A DNA stretch of 14,713 nt from Clostridia bacterium (GCA_017421905.1 JAFOHH010000005.1:1-14713); one strand, 5' to 3'; positions 1 through 7,542 are shown, counted from the first letter of the stretch. Numbers and translations are program-made. The notes: generated from the sequence alone by a model not told the origin.

Positions 1-2
1 CC

Positions 3-3000
3 ATGGATAACAGCTGGCACAAGTTTGAAGTAGACGGCTATAAATATATGATTATCGCGCTAGAATTCGGCCCGCGTGACGAAATTATTGCTTGGGCAAA
101 CAATTTGTGCGCTTCCAACCCCGATTATAACGTAATTATTACCACTCACGCATACTTAAGCGGTATGAGTGTGCTGGATGACTCCGAGGCAAGAAGAAAC
201 CTTGAAGATGCAAACGGCGGCCTTACTCTTTGGAACGAGCTGGTAAGCAAGCATGCCAACATCTTTATGGCAATCGGCGGCCACTACGTATCCTACGGCG
301 TAAACACGAACGTGCTTTACGGCGACCACGGTAACCCCGTTATTCAAATGAAGGTAGACCCTCAAAACATTTTGGGCGGCGGCGAGCCTATGATTGCGCT
401 TTACCGCATTACCAACGGCACGCAGGTTTCCACCTTCTACTATTCCACCTTCCAAAATAAATATTACGCAGGCTCTAACTTCAGCCTTAACCTGATGAAA
501 GGAAAAGAATCCTTAAACGGCAGTGTAGAGGTTGTAAAAGGCACGACGGTAAATATTTTTGATTACAAGCAGTTAGACGGCGTTACAGCAAAAGCAACCT
601 ACACCCTTTCTAACACCAAGCTTGCCACCATTACGACCGACGGCAAATTAACCGCCAAAGGCGTGGGCGAATTAACCGTAACGGTAAAAATCGATAGCAG
701 ATATTCCGCTTATGCAGATAAGGGCTGCTTAACGCTTGCTACCATTCCCGTAAAAATTAGCGGTGTTAAGCTTACCGAAATGACGGCGACGTGCGATGCG
801 GCAGGGGCAACCGTAACCGCAGGCGATACGCTCGATTCTATTAAATCTTATATTACCGTAAACGGAAAATACAACAATAATACGGAAAAAGCCGTAACCT
901 CCTTTACCCTTTCCTTGGCAAACGGCGAAACCACCCTTTCGGAAGGGGAAAACGTCGTTACCATTACCTCCGGCTCTATCACCACCACCGTTGTCGTTAC
1001 GGCGGAAAAAGCCAATAACGTAACCGTAACCGTAGAGGCAACAAACGGCACGGTAGAGGGACTTTTAGAGGGCAATCAAGCCCCCGCAGGTGTTCCCACT
1101 ACGATTACCGCATCTCCCGAAAGCGGATATATGTTCGTAAGATGGGAGGACGGATCTATCGACCCCGTTCGCACCATCACCTTTACCGAAAACACTACCG
1201 TTAAGGCGGAATTTACGCTGAAGTATATCAACTCTAACGTAAACGCTTACACGGGTAACGAGGTAAGCGACGAAGCCAACTTTGAAGATAGCTGGGCAAT
1301 TTGCGGTATTCGCATTACGAAAATTTGGTATATTATCGACGATTGCGAAGATTATAAGGTATACGCTATCTTAAACCAAAGCACTTCTCCCGACGTAGTG
1401 GGCGCATATCCCGAATATGCAAACACGCCTATGGCGTATAACGCTCGTTATAACATTCGCTATTCCTTTAAAAAGTTTGGTCTGGCCCCCGGTTATCACA
1501 AAATTACGATGTTTATAGAAACGGAAAACGGCGCAGTTCATCAAGATAAAACCTTCTATCCCTTCTATAAAGATAGCACGATTGATAAAATTTCTCCCGC
1601 CATTGCAACCATTAATGCCGGCACTACCGTTTATACCAACAAAACGGACGATGGCGGCAACCTGCTTTTAGCAGAAAACCTTGCAGGCGCAAAAATCGTT
1701 ATTAACGGAACTACCACGAAAGACGACGCATTGTATTTCGTAGGCTACTACTTTGATAACGCTGCAATCGTTACCGTATTCGTAAAATCGGACGGACTTA
1801 CCCTTAGCAAAGAGCAATACGTTACCAGCAATCAGGTTTCCGCTCGCAAAGCAACGGAAAAGAACCCCATTTCCAAGGGTGGCAAGGCTATGTATACGGC
1901 AATAAGGGGCTTTACCTTTATCTATTTAGGAACGGAAACGGTTACTGACGATAACGGAGAACAAAAAACCTATTATAAGATTGCAAACTCCACCGCAGGC
2001 GATACCTACTATTACGTAGATGCAAGCAGAGCAACTCTTAACACCTCTACTTTCCTCCTTTCCAACTTAACGATTATTATTGAAAACGGCGAGCTTGCGC
2101 AGTCCATCGAATATAAGGGCGGCTTACAGCTTGGCGAAAACTATAATTTATTTAGCGGAAAAGAATATAACGTTTCTTGCACCATTCCCGGCGCAGTTGG
2201 CATAAAGGTAATGCTTACCGGCGGCAAGCTCCGCTCGCTTAACACCAGCGCAAACGTCCGCTTTGAATTAACGTCGGAAACCGCTACGCTCAGAATTCAA
2301 TTCTACGAAAAAACGTACGATATTACCTTTGCCGCAGGCGAAGGCGGCACCGTGCAGGGCGAGCTGGAGCAAACGGTAAAATACGGCGAATCTACCGCCG
2401 AGGTCGTTGCCGTTCCTAGCGAAGGGTATCGCTTTGTAAAATGGTCTAATTCCTCTACTAGCGCGGCACTTGTTATTTCCAACGTAAAATCTACGCAAAC
2501 CTATACCGCCACCTTTGAAAAAATTACCTTTGAGGTAGTAAACGAAACGCCCGAGGCAGGAGATTTCCTCGCCCTCGTTGCCCAGAGCGGCGGCGCAATT
2601 ACTTGCGAGGCAACCTCCGTTGCGTACGGCGAAGAGGTTACCGTTACTGCAGTAGCAAGCCTCGGCTACGTATTTACGGGCTGGGCAGACGGCGTTACCG
2701 ATGCAACCCGCACCCTTACCGTAACGGAAAGCCTTACCCTTACCGCAACCTTTGCAAGAGATGCATACGCTAGCTTGCAGGTAGAGATTGCAGAAGGCAC
2801 GATTACCGAAGGCGACGCGTTTACGGCAGATATTTTCACCGTATACGGCGTTTGGGCAGACGGCGAAAAGGAACAAATAACAGCGTTTACCGCAACCCTC
2901 TCCGAGGAGAAAACGGTTTATAGCGCAGGCGATAACGTGGTTACGATTGTAGCAGGCGATTTGTCCACTACCGTAACGGTAACGGCAGAAGCTATCCCCG

Positions 3001-3374
3001 TAGAGCCTACCGTAGAACCTACTGTTGAGCCTACGGTTGAGCCTACCGTTGAGCCTACTGTTGAACCGACCGTAGAACCCACCGTTGAACCGACGGTTGA
3101 ACCGACCGTAGAACCCACCGTTGAGCCCACCGTAGAACCGACCGTAGAACCGACCGTTGAGCCTACCGTAGAACCCCCGGTTGCGCCCACCACCGAACCC
3201 ACTACCGAGCCCACGGTTGCTCCCACTACCGAACCTTCTCAAGAGGAGGAACAAGGCGGCAGCTCCTGCGGAACGGTTGCGCCCACCAGCGGCGGCAACG
3301 GCGGCGGAACGATGCTGCTTATCGGCGCATTCCTCGCAATCGCCCTCTTCCTCTTCAAAAAGAAAAGAGCTTAA
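3..3374 (+). CDS. Large surface metallophosphoesterase with Ig-like and InlB-like repeats (5' partial)
   Basis: The reading frame is open to the window edge, and the first Met is internal, so the true start lies upstream. Residues 1-150 of the visible part resemble the C-terminal half of a calcineurin-like metallophosphoesterase: LEFGPRDE at 20-27, the metal-ligand type motif TTHAYL (His49) and GGH (His94). The N-terminal metal motifs (DxH, GDxxD, GNHD) must be upstream. Then follow Ig-like modules (about 175-253, 255-338, 919-999) and three InlB-B-like repeats with the GYxFxxW core (about 339-405, 771-840, 841-918). Residues 406-770 match nothing I recognise. A VEPT tetrapeptide stalk spans 1000-1079. 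The end (1087-1123) has SSCG, a Gly-rich linker, one hydrophobic helix and KKKR, which suggests retention at the cell surface. The role is probably phosphoester hydrolysis outside the membrane; the substrate is unknown. The Ig and InlB assignments come from pattern recognition, not a profile search. Confidence 0.85.
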   Translation: MDNSWHKFEVDGYKYMIIALEFGPRDEIIAWANNLCASNPDYNVIITTHAYLSGMSVLDDSEARRNLEDANGGLTLWNELVSKHANIFMAIGGHYVSYGVNTNVLYGDHGNPVIQMKVDPQNILGGGEPMIALYRITNGTQVSTFYYSTFQNKYYAGSNFSLNLMKGKESLNGSVEVVKGTTVNIFDYKQLDGVTAKATYTLSNTKLATITTDGKLTAKGVGELTVTVKIDSRYSAYADKGCLTLATIPVKISGVKLTEMTATCDAAGATVTAGDTLDSIKSYITVNGKYNNNTEKAVTSFTLSLANGETTLSEGENVVTITSGSITTTVVVTAEKANNVTVTVEATNGTVEGLLEGNQAPAGVPTTITASPESGYMFVRWEDGSIDPVRTITFTENTTVKAEFTLKYINSNVNAYTGNEVSDEANFEDSWAICGIRITKIWYIIDDCEDYKVYAILNQSTSPDVVGAYPEYANTPMAYNARYNIRYSFKKFGLAPGYHKITMFIETENGAVHQDKTFYPFYKDSTIDKISPAIATINAGTTVYTNKTDDGGNLLLAENLAGAKIVINGTTTKDDALYFVGYYFDNAAIVTVFVKSDGLTLSKEQYVTSNQVSARKATEKNPISKGGKAMYTAIRGFTFIYLGTETVTDDNGEQKTYYKIANSTAGDTYYYVDASRATLNTSTFLLSNLTIIIENGELAQSIEYKGGLQLGENYNLFSGKEYNVSCTIPGAVGIKVMLTGGKLRSLNTSANVRFELTSETATLRIQFYEKTYDITFAAGEGGTVQGELEQTVKYGESTAEVVAVPSEGYRFVKWSNSSTSAALVISNVKSTQTYTATFEKITFEVVNETPEAGDFLALVAQSGGAITCEATSVAYGEEVTVTAVASLGYVFTGWADGVTDATRTLTVTESLTLTATFARDAYASLQVEIAEGTITEGDAFTADIFTVYGVWADGEKEQITAFTATLSEEKTVYSAGDNVVTIVAGDLSTTVTVTAEAIPVEPTVEPTVEPTVEPTVEPTVEPTVEPTVEPTVEPTVEPTVEPTVEPTVEPTVEPTVEPPVAPTTEPTTEPTVAPTTEPSQEEEQGGSSCGTVAPTSGGNGGGTMLLIGAFLAIALFLFKKKRA
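3000..3239 (+). repeat. 12-bp tandem repeat encoding a VEPT/TEPT/VAPT stalk (20 units)
   Basis: Twenty in-frame 12-bp units are seen: fourteen VEPT, then VEPP, VAPT, TEPT, TEPT, VAPT and TEPS. The peptide is almost invariant, while valine, glutamate, proline and threonine codons alternate between synonyms (GTA/GTT, GAA/GAG, CCT/CCG/CCC). Units 6-8 and 9-11 form a 36-bp higher-order duplication, because units 6-7 and 9-10 are identical at DNA level. Pro/Glu/Thr repeats of this kind are typical extended wall-spanning linkers. Confidence 0.95.
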
Positions 3375-3421
3375 CGCGGCATAGGGTTATCCCTTTTTCG
3401 CGCAAGCACCATACAATCATG

Positions 3422-3451
3422 AAACGCCCCTCCGCAAAGAGGGGCGTTTTT
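3422..3451 (+). terminator. Intrinsic terminator after the surface phosphoesterase gene
   Basis: An 11-bp perfect stem (AAACGCCCCTC, 3422-3432, with GAGGGGCGTTT, 3439-3449) has a 6-nt loop and runs into five T residues. It lies about 47 nt after the stop codon at 3372-3374. Confidence 0.9.
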
Positions 3452-3559
3452 GCGTGCTAGCGGCATTTTTCGCAAGGCGGTAAACGCACTTGGGGCAGAG
3501 ACGTTTTTGCCGATAAAAAGAAATTCCCCATAAAAGGAAAAAGGTGTGGCGAAAGGCTC

Positions 3560-3589
3560 TTGCTGTTTTTTTCTCAAACGTGGTATAAT
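3560..3589 (+). promoter_or_regulatory. Extended -10 promoter of the TetR-family gene
   Basis: An exact extended -10 (TGGTATAAT, 3581-3589) is preceded by a poor -35 (TTGCTG, 3560-3565) at 18-bp spacing. The expected transcript start near 3596 leaves a leader of about 60 nt before the chosen start codon at 3655. Confidence 0.7.
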
Positions 3590-3641
3590 GCCTCATGTGT
3601 AGAAAAACACAAATTCACCCAAAGGCGAAAACCAAACGGAT

Positions 3642-3648
3642 GGGAGGG
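3642..3648 (+). promoter_or_regulatory. Ribosome binding site deciding the TetR start
   Basis: GGGAGGG is 6 nt upstream of ATG 3655. The alternative upstream ATG at 3595 has no comparable site and lies at the promoter's expected +1. Confidence 0.8.
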
Positions 3649-3654
3649 CTTGAA

Positions 3655-4272
3655 ATGGAGTTTTACGAAGAAAAAATCGATCGCCGCGTATTTCGCACAA
3701 AGCGCGCTATTCGCAACGCGTTTGTAAACCTGCTTGCAGAAAAGGATTTCGGTGCAATAACCATTAAAGAAATTGCCGACCGTGCCGACGTAAACCGCAA
3801 AACCATTTACAACTATTATAAAGGCGTTTACGATATTTTAGAAGAGGTGGAAAACGACCTTTTAGAAACGCTTTCGCGCGTGTTTAAGGACGTGAATTAC
3901 GAGCAGGTTTTGGCAAATCCCTTAATTATGTTCGAAAAGCTTACCGAGGCGCTTAGTAGCGATTTAGACTTTTTCGGTCATCTAATGCGCATTCAAAGCC
4001 CCTCGCACGCTACCGAAAAAATAGGCAAAATGCTGCAACGCAAAATGTACGATACCATAATGCAAGCCAGCCTAAACAAAGATCCCGTTTACGTGGGTAC
4101 AATTGTAGAATTTATCTCTTCTGGCATGGTAGCGGCGTACCGCGTATGGTTTAACTCCGGAAGAACGCAACCCATCGAGGACGTTTCGCGCCAAATCGGC
4201 AATATGGTATTATACGGTGTGGCGGGCTTAAAAAACGACTCTCCTACCGGGGAAGGCGAAAAAGCGGAATAG
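3655..4272 (+). CDS. TetR/AcrR-family transcriptional regulator
   Basis: This is a 205-residue DNA-binding repressor-type protein. The N-terminal TetR domain (about 12-60) has the recognition helix-turn-helix TIKEIADRADVNRKTIYNYY at 36-55. The opening RRVFRTKRAIRNAFVNLLAEK is typical of the Firmicutes branch with the TetR C-terminal region of the PF14278 type; this branch call is from memory of family members. The C-terminal half, which would bind a ligand and dimerise, is helical and does not reveal the ligand. An in-frame ATG exists at 3595 but sits at the predicted transcript start, whereas ATG 3655 has GGGAGGG (3642-3648) six bases ahead, so 3655 was chosen. No efflux pump or enzyme is adjacent on the same strand, so the target is unclear. 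It is convergent with the PAP2 gene. Confidence 0.88.
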   Translation: MEFYEEKIDRRVFRTKRAIRNAFVNLLAEKDFGAITIKEIADRADVNRKTIYNYYKGVYDILEEVENDLLETLSRVFKDVNYEQVLANPLIMFEKLTEALSSDLDFFGHLMRIQSPSHATEKIGKMLQRKMYDTIMQASLNKDPVYVGTIVEFISSGMVAAYRVWFNSGRTQPIEDVSRQIGNMVLYGVAGLKNDSPTGEGEKAE

Positions 4273-4310
4273 AACCATAAAAAAAGAACAAGCAAATCTA
4301 TTGCAAGCAA

Positions 4311-4340
4311 AAAACCCCGGCGCGTCGGCGTCGGGGTTTT
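4311..4340. terminator. Bidirectional terminator between convergent TetR and PAP2 genes
   Basis: A 13-bp stem (4311-4323 with 4328-4340, one G-U pair) has a GTCG tetraloop. It is flanked by six A residues on the left and TTTT on the right, so both strands give a stem followed by a U-tract. It lies between the convergent stops at 4272 and 4392. Confidence 0.9.
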
Positions 4341-4391
4341 ATTACCTAAAAACGGAAAATTGTAAAACCGTAAACTTTAATGGGGAAAGCG

Positions 4392-5249
4392 TTAAATTTT
4401 AAGCGGTTTAAAAAGGAAGGGAACAACGCCTGTTGCCGCGCCCATTACGAGGAAGTAGCGCAGCATATGGAACAGGCTTTCGTTGGGGAATACCACCTTA
4501 AGTCCTGCCTTTAAGCCGAGAATAATCGCCACGCCAAGCGCAACGCGAAGGGCTGCCTTCCACCACTTTTTGGGCATTTCAAATTGAATATAGCGGCGTT
4601 CGATAATCAGACCAACCGCGCTACCGATAATGCTGCCCACCGCCTTAAACGAATCTTCGCTTTCCGCCCCAAAAAGGGAAACGCAAAGAAGAGCGCCAAC
4701 GGCAAGATAGATGTAGGGGGCAGTAGCGGTGTGTTTTTCGTTCATCCACGCCCAAAATATACCCACGCCCACGCCGAGAAGCGCGCCGCAAAGCACGTCG
4801 CTTGGGTAATGCACGCCGAGGTATAGGCGAGAGGTCATAACGAGGAGCAGAATAACCGCGCACACGGCGTACACGGCTTTTTTGCGCAAGGAAGAGGCAA
4901 ACGCCCCGTAAAAGCCGCCTGCGTTCATCGAGTGCCCGCTGGGGAAGGAATAAGACCCTTCTATCGAGGTGGTAGAGGCAAGCAGGTTTTCTACCTTAAC
5001 GGCCTTTACAACGCCCTTTTGAAAGGGACGGGGGCGGCGCACGGCGTCCTTTATCGCACCGTTTATGCCTGCCGAGCTAAGGGCGGCCATCATCAGCGTT
5101 TCGCCCCGCTTTTTATTAATTGCGTAATAAACGACGGCAATTACCGCGGTTAAAAGCAGTTCGTCGCCCAAAAAGGTGAACAAACAAAATATCGCCGTTA
5201 AAAAGGGGCAGCGCACGCTTTCTAAGGCTTGCAGAATAAGCGTATCCAA
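4392..5249 (-). CDS. PAP2-family membrane phosphatase
   Basis: A 285-residue integral membrane phosphatase of the PAP2/undecaprenyl-pyrophosphate or lipid phosphatase superfamily. All three signature motifs are present, numbered from the chosen start: K67-x6-R74-P75, P103-S104-G105-H106, and S140-R141-x5-H147-x3-D151. The conserved histidines in the second and third motifs are the catalytic pair known for the family. Hydrophobic segments occur at about 15-45, 125-142, 152-170, 178-195 and two near the C-terminus. The C-terminal hydrophobic part after residue 170 is longer than in minimal PAP2 proteins, as seen in clostridial members. The longest frame begins at a TTG at 5264, but that TTG overlaps the ribosome binding site. 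The next TTG (5249) has GGAGGG 7 nt upstream, so it is the better start. The lipid substrate cannot be told. Confidence 0.9.
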   Translation of the reverse strand: MDTLILQALESVRCPFLTAIFCLFTFLGDELLLTAVIAVVYYAINKKRGETLMMAALSSAGINGAIKDAVRRPRPFQKGVVKAVKVENLLASTTSIEGSYSFPSGHSMNAGGFYGAFASSLRKKAVYAVCAVILLLVMTSRLYLGVHYPSDVLCGALLGVGVGIFWAWMNEKHTATAPYIYLAVGALLCVSLFGAESEDSFKAVGSIIGSAVGLIIERRYIQFEMPKKWWKAALRVALGVAIILGLKAGLKVVFPNESLFHMLRYFLVMGAATGVVPFLFKPLKI

Positions 5250-5256
5250 AAATTTA

Positions 5257-5262
5257 CCCTCC
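5257..5262 (-). promoter_or_regulatory. Ribosome binding site deciding the PAP2 start
   Basis: On the minus strand GGAGGG lies 7 nt before the TTG at 5249. A TTG at 5264 in the same frame would place this site inside the coding region and would have no good site of its own. Confidence 0.75.
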
Positions 5263-5283
5263 AAAGAAAAATTTTCTAAATAA

Positions 5284-5311
5284 ATTATAGCATAGTTTGC
5301 AAAAAATGCAA
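5284..5311 (-). promoter_or_regulatory. Promoter of the PAP2 gene (divergent)
   Basis: On the minus strand an extended -10, TGCTATAAT (hexamer at 5284-5289), follows a weak -35, TTGCAT (5306-5311), with a 16-bp spacer. It lies back to back with the plus-strand promoter at 5321-5349. Confidence 0.7.
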
Positions 5312-5320
5312 TAAAAAGAG

Positions 5321-5349
5321 TTGCAAAAGGTTGAAAATTAAGGTATAAT
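5321..5349 (+). promoter_or_regulatory. Promoter of the small protein gene and probably fhs
   Basis: TTGCAA (5321-5326) and TATAAT (5344-5349) are separated by 17 bp. No other clear promoter is visible before fhs, so this one may serve both genes. Confidence 0.75.
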
Positions 5350-5408
5350 TATCCTCTAATTCAAAAAACTTGCCCGTTTTTGTCGGATATGCTTAAGGAG
5401 GAAGGCTC

Positions 5409-5717
5409 GTGTTTCAAGCAAGATTAGAACTTAACCCCGAATACTATCTCTACTACGTGGTAGAAGAGGGCGGAAAGGACGTTGCCGCAGGCGGTCTTAC
5501 CAAGCAATTCGTAATCAAAAACGAATACGGCAATTACCAGGAGCTCATTCTCCGCGCAACCATTAATTTAATTATGGACGGCCCGTTTGACGACGTGTAT
5601 GCAGACGGCAGCTTTGGGTTTGATCTCACCCCGTACGGTTTTACGCCGTGCGGCGAATTATATAAAAGCCATAAGGATTTGTTACGGCTCCCCCACTTTT
5701 GCGGTGGCAAGCATTAA
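5409..5717 (+). CDS. Small protein of unknown function
   Basis: A 102-residue soluble protein starts at GTG, with AAGGAGG (5395-5401) 7 nt upstream and a promoter about 60 nt away. This makes a real gene likely despite the short length. I do not recognise it firmly. The arrangement of a first half rich in strands, a segment LILRATINLIMDGPFDDVYA (residues 46-65), then a PYGFTPCG turn and a C-terminal Cys, recalls short GNAT-like or DUF proteins of Clostridia with an LLRA-type helix and a final Cys. That is a weak resemblance only. Cys residues are in TPCG (about 81) and HFCGGKH at the extreme C-terminus. It lies upstream of fhs with a 156-nt gap that contains hairpins, so it may share the fhs transcript. 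Confidence 0.75.
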   Translation: MFQARLELNPEYYLYYVVEEGGKDVAAGGLTKQFVIKNEYGNYQELILRATINLIMDGPFDDVYADGSFGFDLTPYGFTPCGELYKSHKDLLRLPHFCGGKH

Positions 5718-5787
5718 CAAAGAAAGCCGCGGCGGAATTTTCCACGGCGGTAACGGCAATTCCCTTTTCGCCTAGCAGCGAAAACCC

Positions 5788-5823
5788 TTGGGGAGAGGTT
5801 CCCCAAACGCAAACAGCGTTTTT
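5788..5823 (+). terminator. Two overlapping hairpins in the fhs leader (weak terminator or attenuator)
   Basis: Hairpin one pairs TTGGGGA (5788-5794) with TCCCCAA (5800-5806). Hairpin two pairs AAACGC (5805-5810) with GCGTTT (5816-5821) and is followed by two further T residues. The hairpins share bases 5805-5806, so both cannot be complete at once. The second is a short terminator-like stem between the small gene and fhs. Confidence 0.45.
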
Positions 5824-5873
5824 AATTCATTTCAAATTTTTTTTGGGGCAAAAAGCCCAAAGGAGTTTAGGTT

Positions 5874-6776
5874 ATGAAAACTGACATTCAAATCGCACAA
5901 GAAGCAGAAATGAGAGACATCCGCGTCGTTGCAAGTCAACTCGGTCTTAGCGAAGACGACCTCACTCTCTACGGCAAGTACAAGGCAAAGATTAAAGCGA
6001 GAAAGGATCTTAAAGCAAAAATGATCCTCGTAACCGCTATCAACCCCACCTCCGCAGGGGAAGGTAAAACCACCGTTTCTATCGGCCTTGCAGACGGTAT
6101 GAAGCAAATCGGCAAAAACGTATGTCTTGCTCTTCGCGAACCCTCTCTCGGTCCCGTATTCGGTATCAAGGGCGGCGCTGCAGGCGGCGGCTACGCACAA
6201 ATTATGCCGATGGAAGACATCAACCTGCACTTTACGGGCGATTTGCACGCCATTACCGCGGCAAATAACCTCATCTGCGCTATCGTAGATAATCACCTTT
6301 ATTTCGGCAACGAACTCGGCCTTAAAGAAATCTACTTTAAGCGTTGTATGGATATGAACGATAGATCCTTGCGCGATATCGTAATCGGTAGAAACCGTCA
6401 AGGCGTAGAACGCGAAAGCGGCTTTGACATCACCGCCGCTAGCGAAATTATGGCAGTTCTTTGCCTTTCCAAGGATATCGAAGACCTTAAAACGCGTATC
6501 GGCAACATCATCATCGGTGTAAACGAACAGGGCGAATACGTATACTTCCGTCAATTCAACGCTGTTGGCGCAGTTGCATCCCTTTTAAAAGAAGCAATCG
6601 ACCCCAACCTCGTTCAAACGTTAGAAGGCACTCCCGCAGTCGTACACGGCGGCCCGTTTGCTAACATCGCACACGGCTGCAACAGTATCCGCGCAACCTA
6701 CACGGCAATGAGCCTTGCCGATTACGTTGTAACCGAAGCAGGTTTGGTGCAGACCTCGGCGCAGAAAAGTTCTTAG
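5874..6776 (+). CDS. fhs: Formate-tetrahydrofolate ligase, N-terminal part (frameshifted gene)
   Basis: This enzyme joins formate to tetrahydrofolate using ATP, giving 10-formyl-THF for purine synthesis and one-carbon or acetogenic metabolism in the cytosol. Residues 1-290 contain the ATP-binding P-loop [10 protein letters not shown] (58-67), the family signature [13 protein letters not shown] (97-109), and conserved [14 protein letters not shown] and [14 protein letters not shown]. The frame then reads [14 protein letters not shown] and stops at 6774-6776. The family sequence at this place is [14 protein letters not shown], which appears if one T is added to the GGTTTGG at 6741-6747. The other half continues in the next frame to 7513. 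With one base restored the product would be 546 residues, close to the usual 556 or so. The ribosome binding site AAAGGAG (5859-5865) is 8 nt before the ATG. Confidence 0.93.
   Translation: MKTDIQIAQEAEMRDIRVVASQLGLSEDDLTLYGKYKAKIKARKDLKAKMILVTAINPTSAGEGKTTVSIGLADGMKQIGKNVCLALREPSLGPVFGIKGGAAGGGYAQIMPMEDINLHFTGDLHAITAANNLICAIVDNHLYFGNELGLKEIYFKRCMDMNDRSLRDIVIGRNRQGVERESGFDITAASEIMAVLCLSKDIEDLKTRIGNIIIGVNEQGEYVYFRQFNAVGAVASLLKEAIDPNLVQTLEGTPAVVHGGPFANIAHGCNSIRATYTAMSLADYVVTEAGLVQTSAQKSS
6741..6747 (+). other. Single-base deletion site splitting fhs
   Basis: GGTTTGG stands where GGTTTTGG would encode Gly-Phe-Gly of the conserved [13 protein letters not shown] stretch. Downstream sequence stays open and family-like in the shifted frame for about 770 nt. 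The site does not form a classical -1 slippery heptamer, so a programmed frameshift is unlikely. Confidence 0.9.
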
Positions 6777-7513
6777 ACGTAAAATGCCGCATCGCAGGCA
6801 TCGAGCCCTCCGCAATCGTAGTAGTTGCAACCATCCGTGCTCTTAAATTGCACGGCGGCGCAGAAAAGGCAAGCCTTGGCGAAGAAAACTTAGAAGCGCT
6901 TAAAGCCGGTCTTCCCAACCTTATGAAGCACGTTGAAAACATGACCGACGTATACAAAAAGCCCGTTGTCGTTGCGCTTAACCGTTTCGCATCTGACACG
7001 CAAGCGGAAATCGACCTCGTTACCGAAGCCGTTACCGCTAAGGGCGTAGAAGTTGCCTTTACCGACGTATTCTTAAAGGGCGGCAAAGGCGGCGTAGAGC
7101 TGGCTGAAAAGGTTGTTGCCGCTTGCGAAAAGCCCTCCACCCTCAACTTCTCCTACCCCCTCGATGCACCCGTTAAGGATAAAATTAACGCAGTCGTTAC
7201 CCGCATTTACGGTGGCGATGGTGCAGAATTTACCGAGGTTGCAGATCGCAAAATTGCCGAGCTCGAAAAGCAAGGCTACGGCAACTTGCCCGTAATTATT
7301 GCAAAAACGCAATATTCTCTTTCCGACGATCCCAAGCTTCTTTCCCGTCCCCAAGGCTTTAAAATTGCCGTTAAGGACGTCGTTGTAAAGGGCGGTGCAG
7401 GCTTTATCGTCGTAATCGCAGGTCCTATCATGCTTATGCCCGGTCTTTCCAAGAGCCCCGCTGCAGAACGCATCGATATCGATAACGACAGCGTAATTTC
7501 CGGCTTGTTCTAA
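6746..7513 (+). CDS. fhs: Formate-tetrahydrofolate ligase, C-terminal part (frameshifted gene)
   Basis: This is the continuation of the same enzyme after the lost T. The second family signature [12 protein letters not shown] is at 6824-6859. The nearest possible start for an independent gene, a TTG at 6848, falls inside this signature and has no ribosome binding site, so this is not a separate gene. Further family motifs are the [14 protein letters not shown] stretch, [10 protein letters not shown], and the C-terminal [20 protein letters not shown]. The end, NDSVISGLF, is close to the usual C-terminus (typically DGEVVGLF-like), so the 3' end is complete. Codon use matches the N-terminal part and neighbouring genes, which argues for a very recent mutation or a sequencing or assembly error rather than an old pseudogene. 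Confidence 0.92.
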   Translation, partial: GADLGAEKFLDVKCRIAGIEPSAIVVVATIRALKLHGGAEKASLGEENLEALKAGLPNLMKHVENMTDVYKKPVVVALNRFASDTQAEIDLVTEAVTAKGVEVAFTDVFLKGGKGGVELAEKVVAACEKPSTLNFSYPLDAPVKDKINAVVTRIYGGDGAEFTEVADRKIAELEKQGYGNLPVIIAKTQYSLSDDPKLLSRPQGFKIAVKDVVVKGGAGFIVVIAGPIMLMPGLSKSPAAERIDIDNDSVISGLF

Positions 7514-7542
7514 TCGGCACGCCGCACGCAAAAACGTATTTC

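Noticed and set aside
2268..3254. Long minus-strand open frame (and another at 2918-3226) opposite the VEPT repeat
   Set aside because: The 12-bp period keeps antisense frames free of stops. The product is a low-complexity Gly/Arg/Asn/Phe or Val-Gly-Ser repeat, with no ribosome binding site, opposite a clear gene.
3595..3654. Upstream ATG extension of the TetR gene
   Set aside because: It lies at the predicted transcript start, lacks a ribosome binding site and adds a non-family lysine-rich tail. ATG 3655 has a strong site.
5718..5873. ZTP (pfl) or THF riboswitch before fhs
   Set aside because: This location is common for them, but I could not match the conserved cores by eye. Only the hairpins were reported.
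5699..5884. Short plus-strand frame between the small gene and fhs
   Set aside because: It overlaps the 3' end of one gene and the 5' end of another in a different frame, runs through the hairpins, and has no ribosome binding site.
5832..6554. Minus-strand open frame opposite fhs
   Set aside because: It is antisense to a well-conserved coding region, has no ribosome binding site and no recognisable protein. The same holds for 7073-7531, 12541-12936 and 13576-14049 on the minus strand.
6848..7513. Independent gene starting at TTG 6848
   Set aside because: The TTG is the Leu codon inside the conserved [12 protein letters not shown] signature of formate-tetrahydrofolate ligase. It is the second half of the frameshifted gene.
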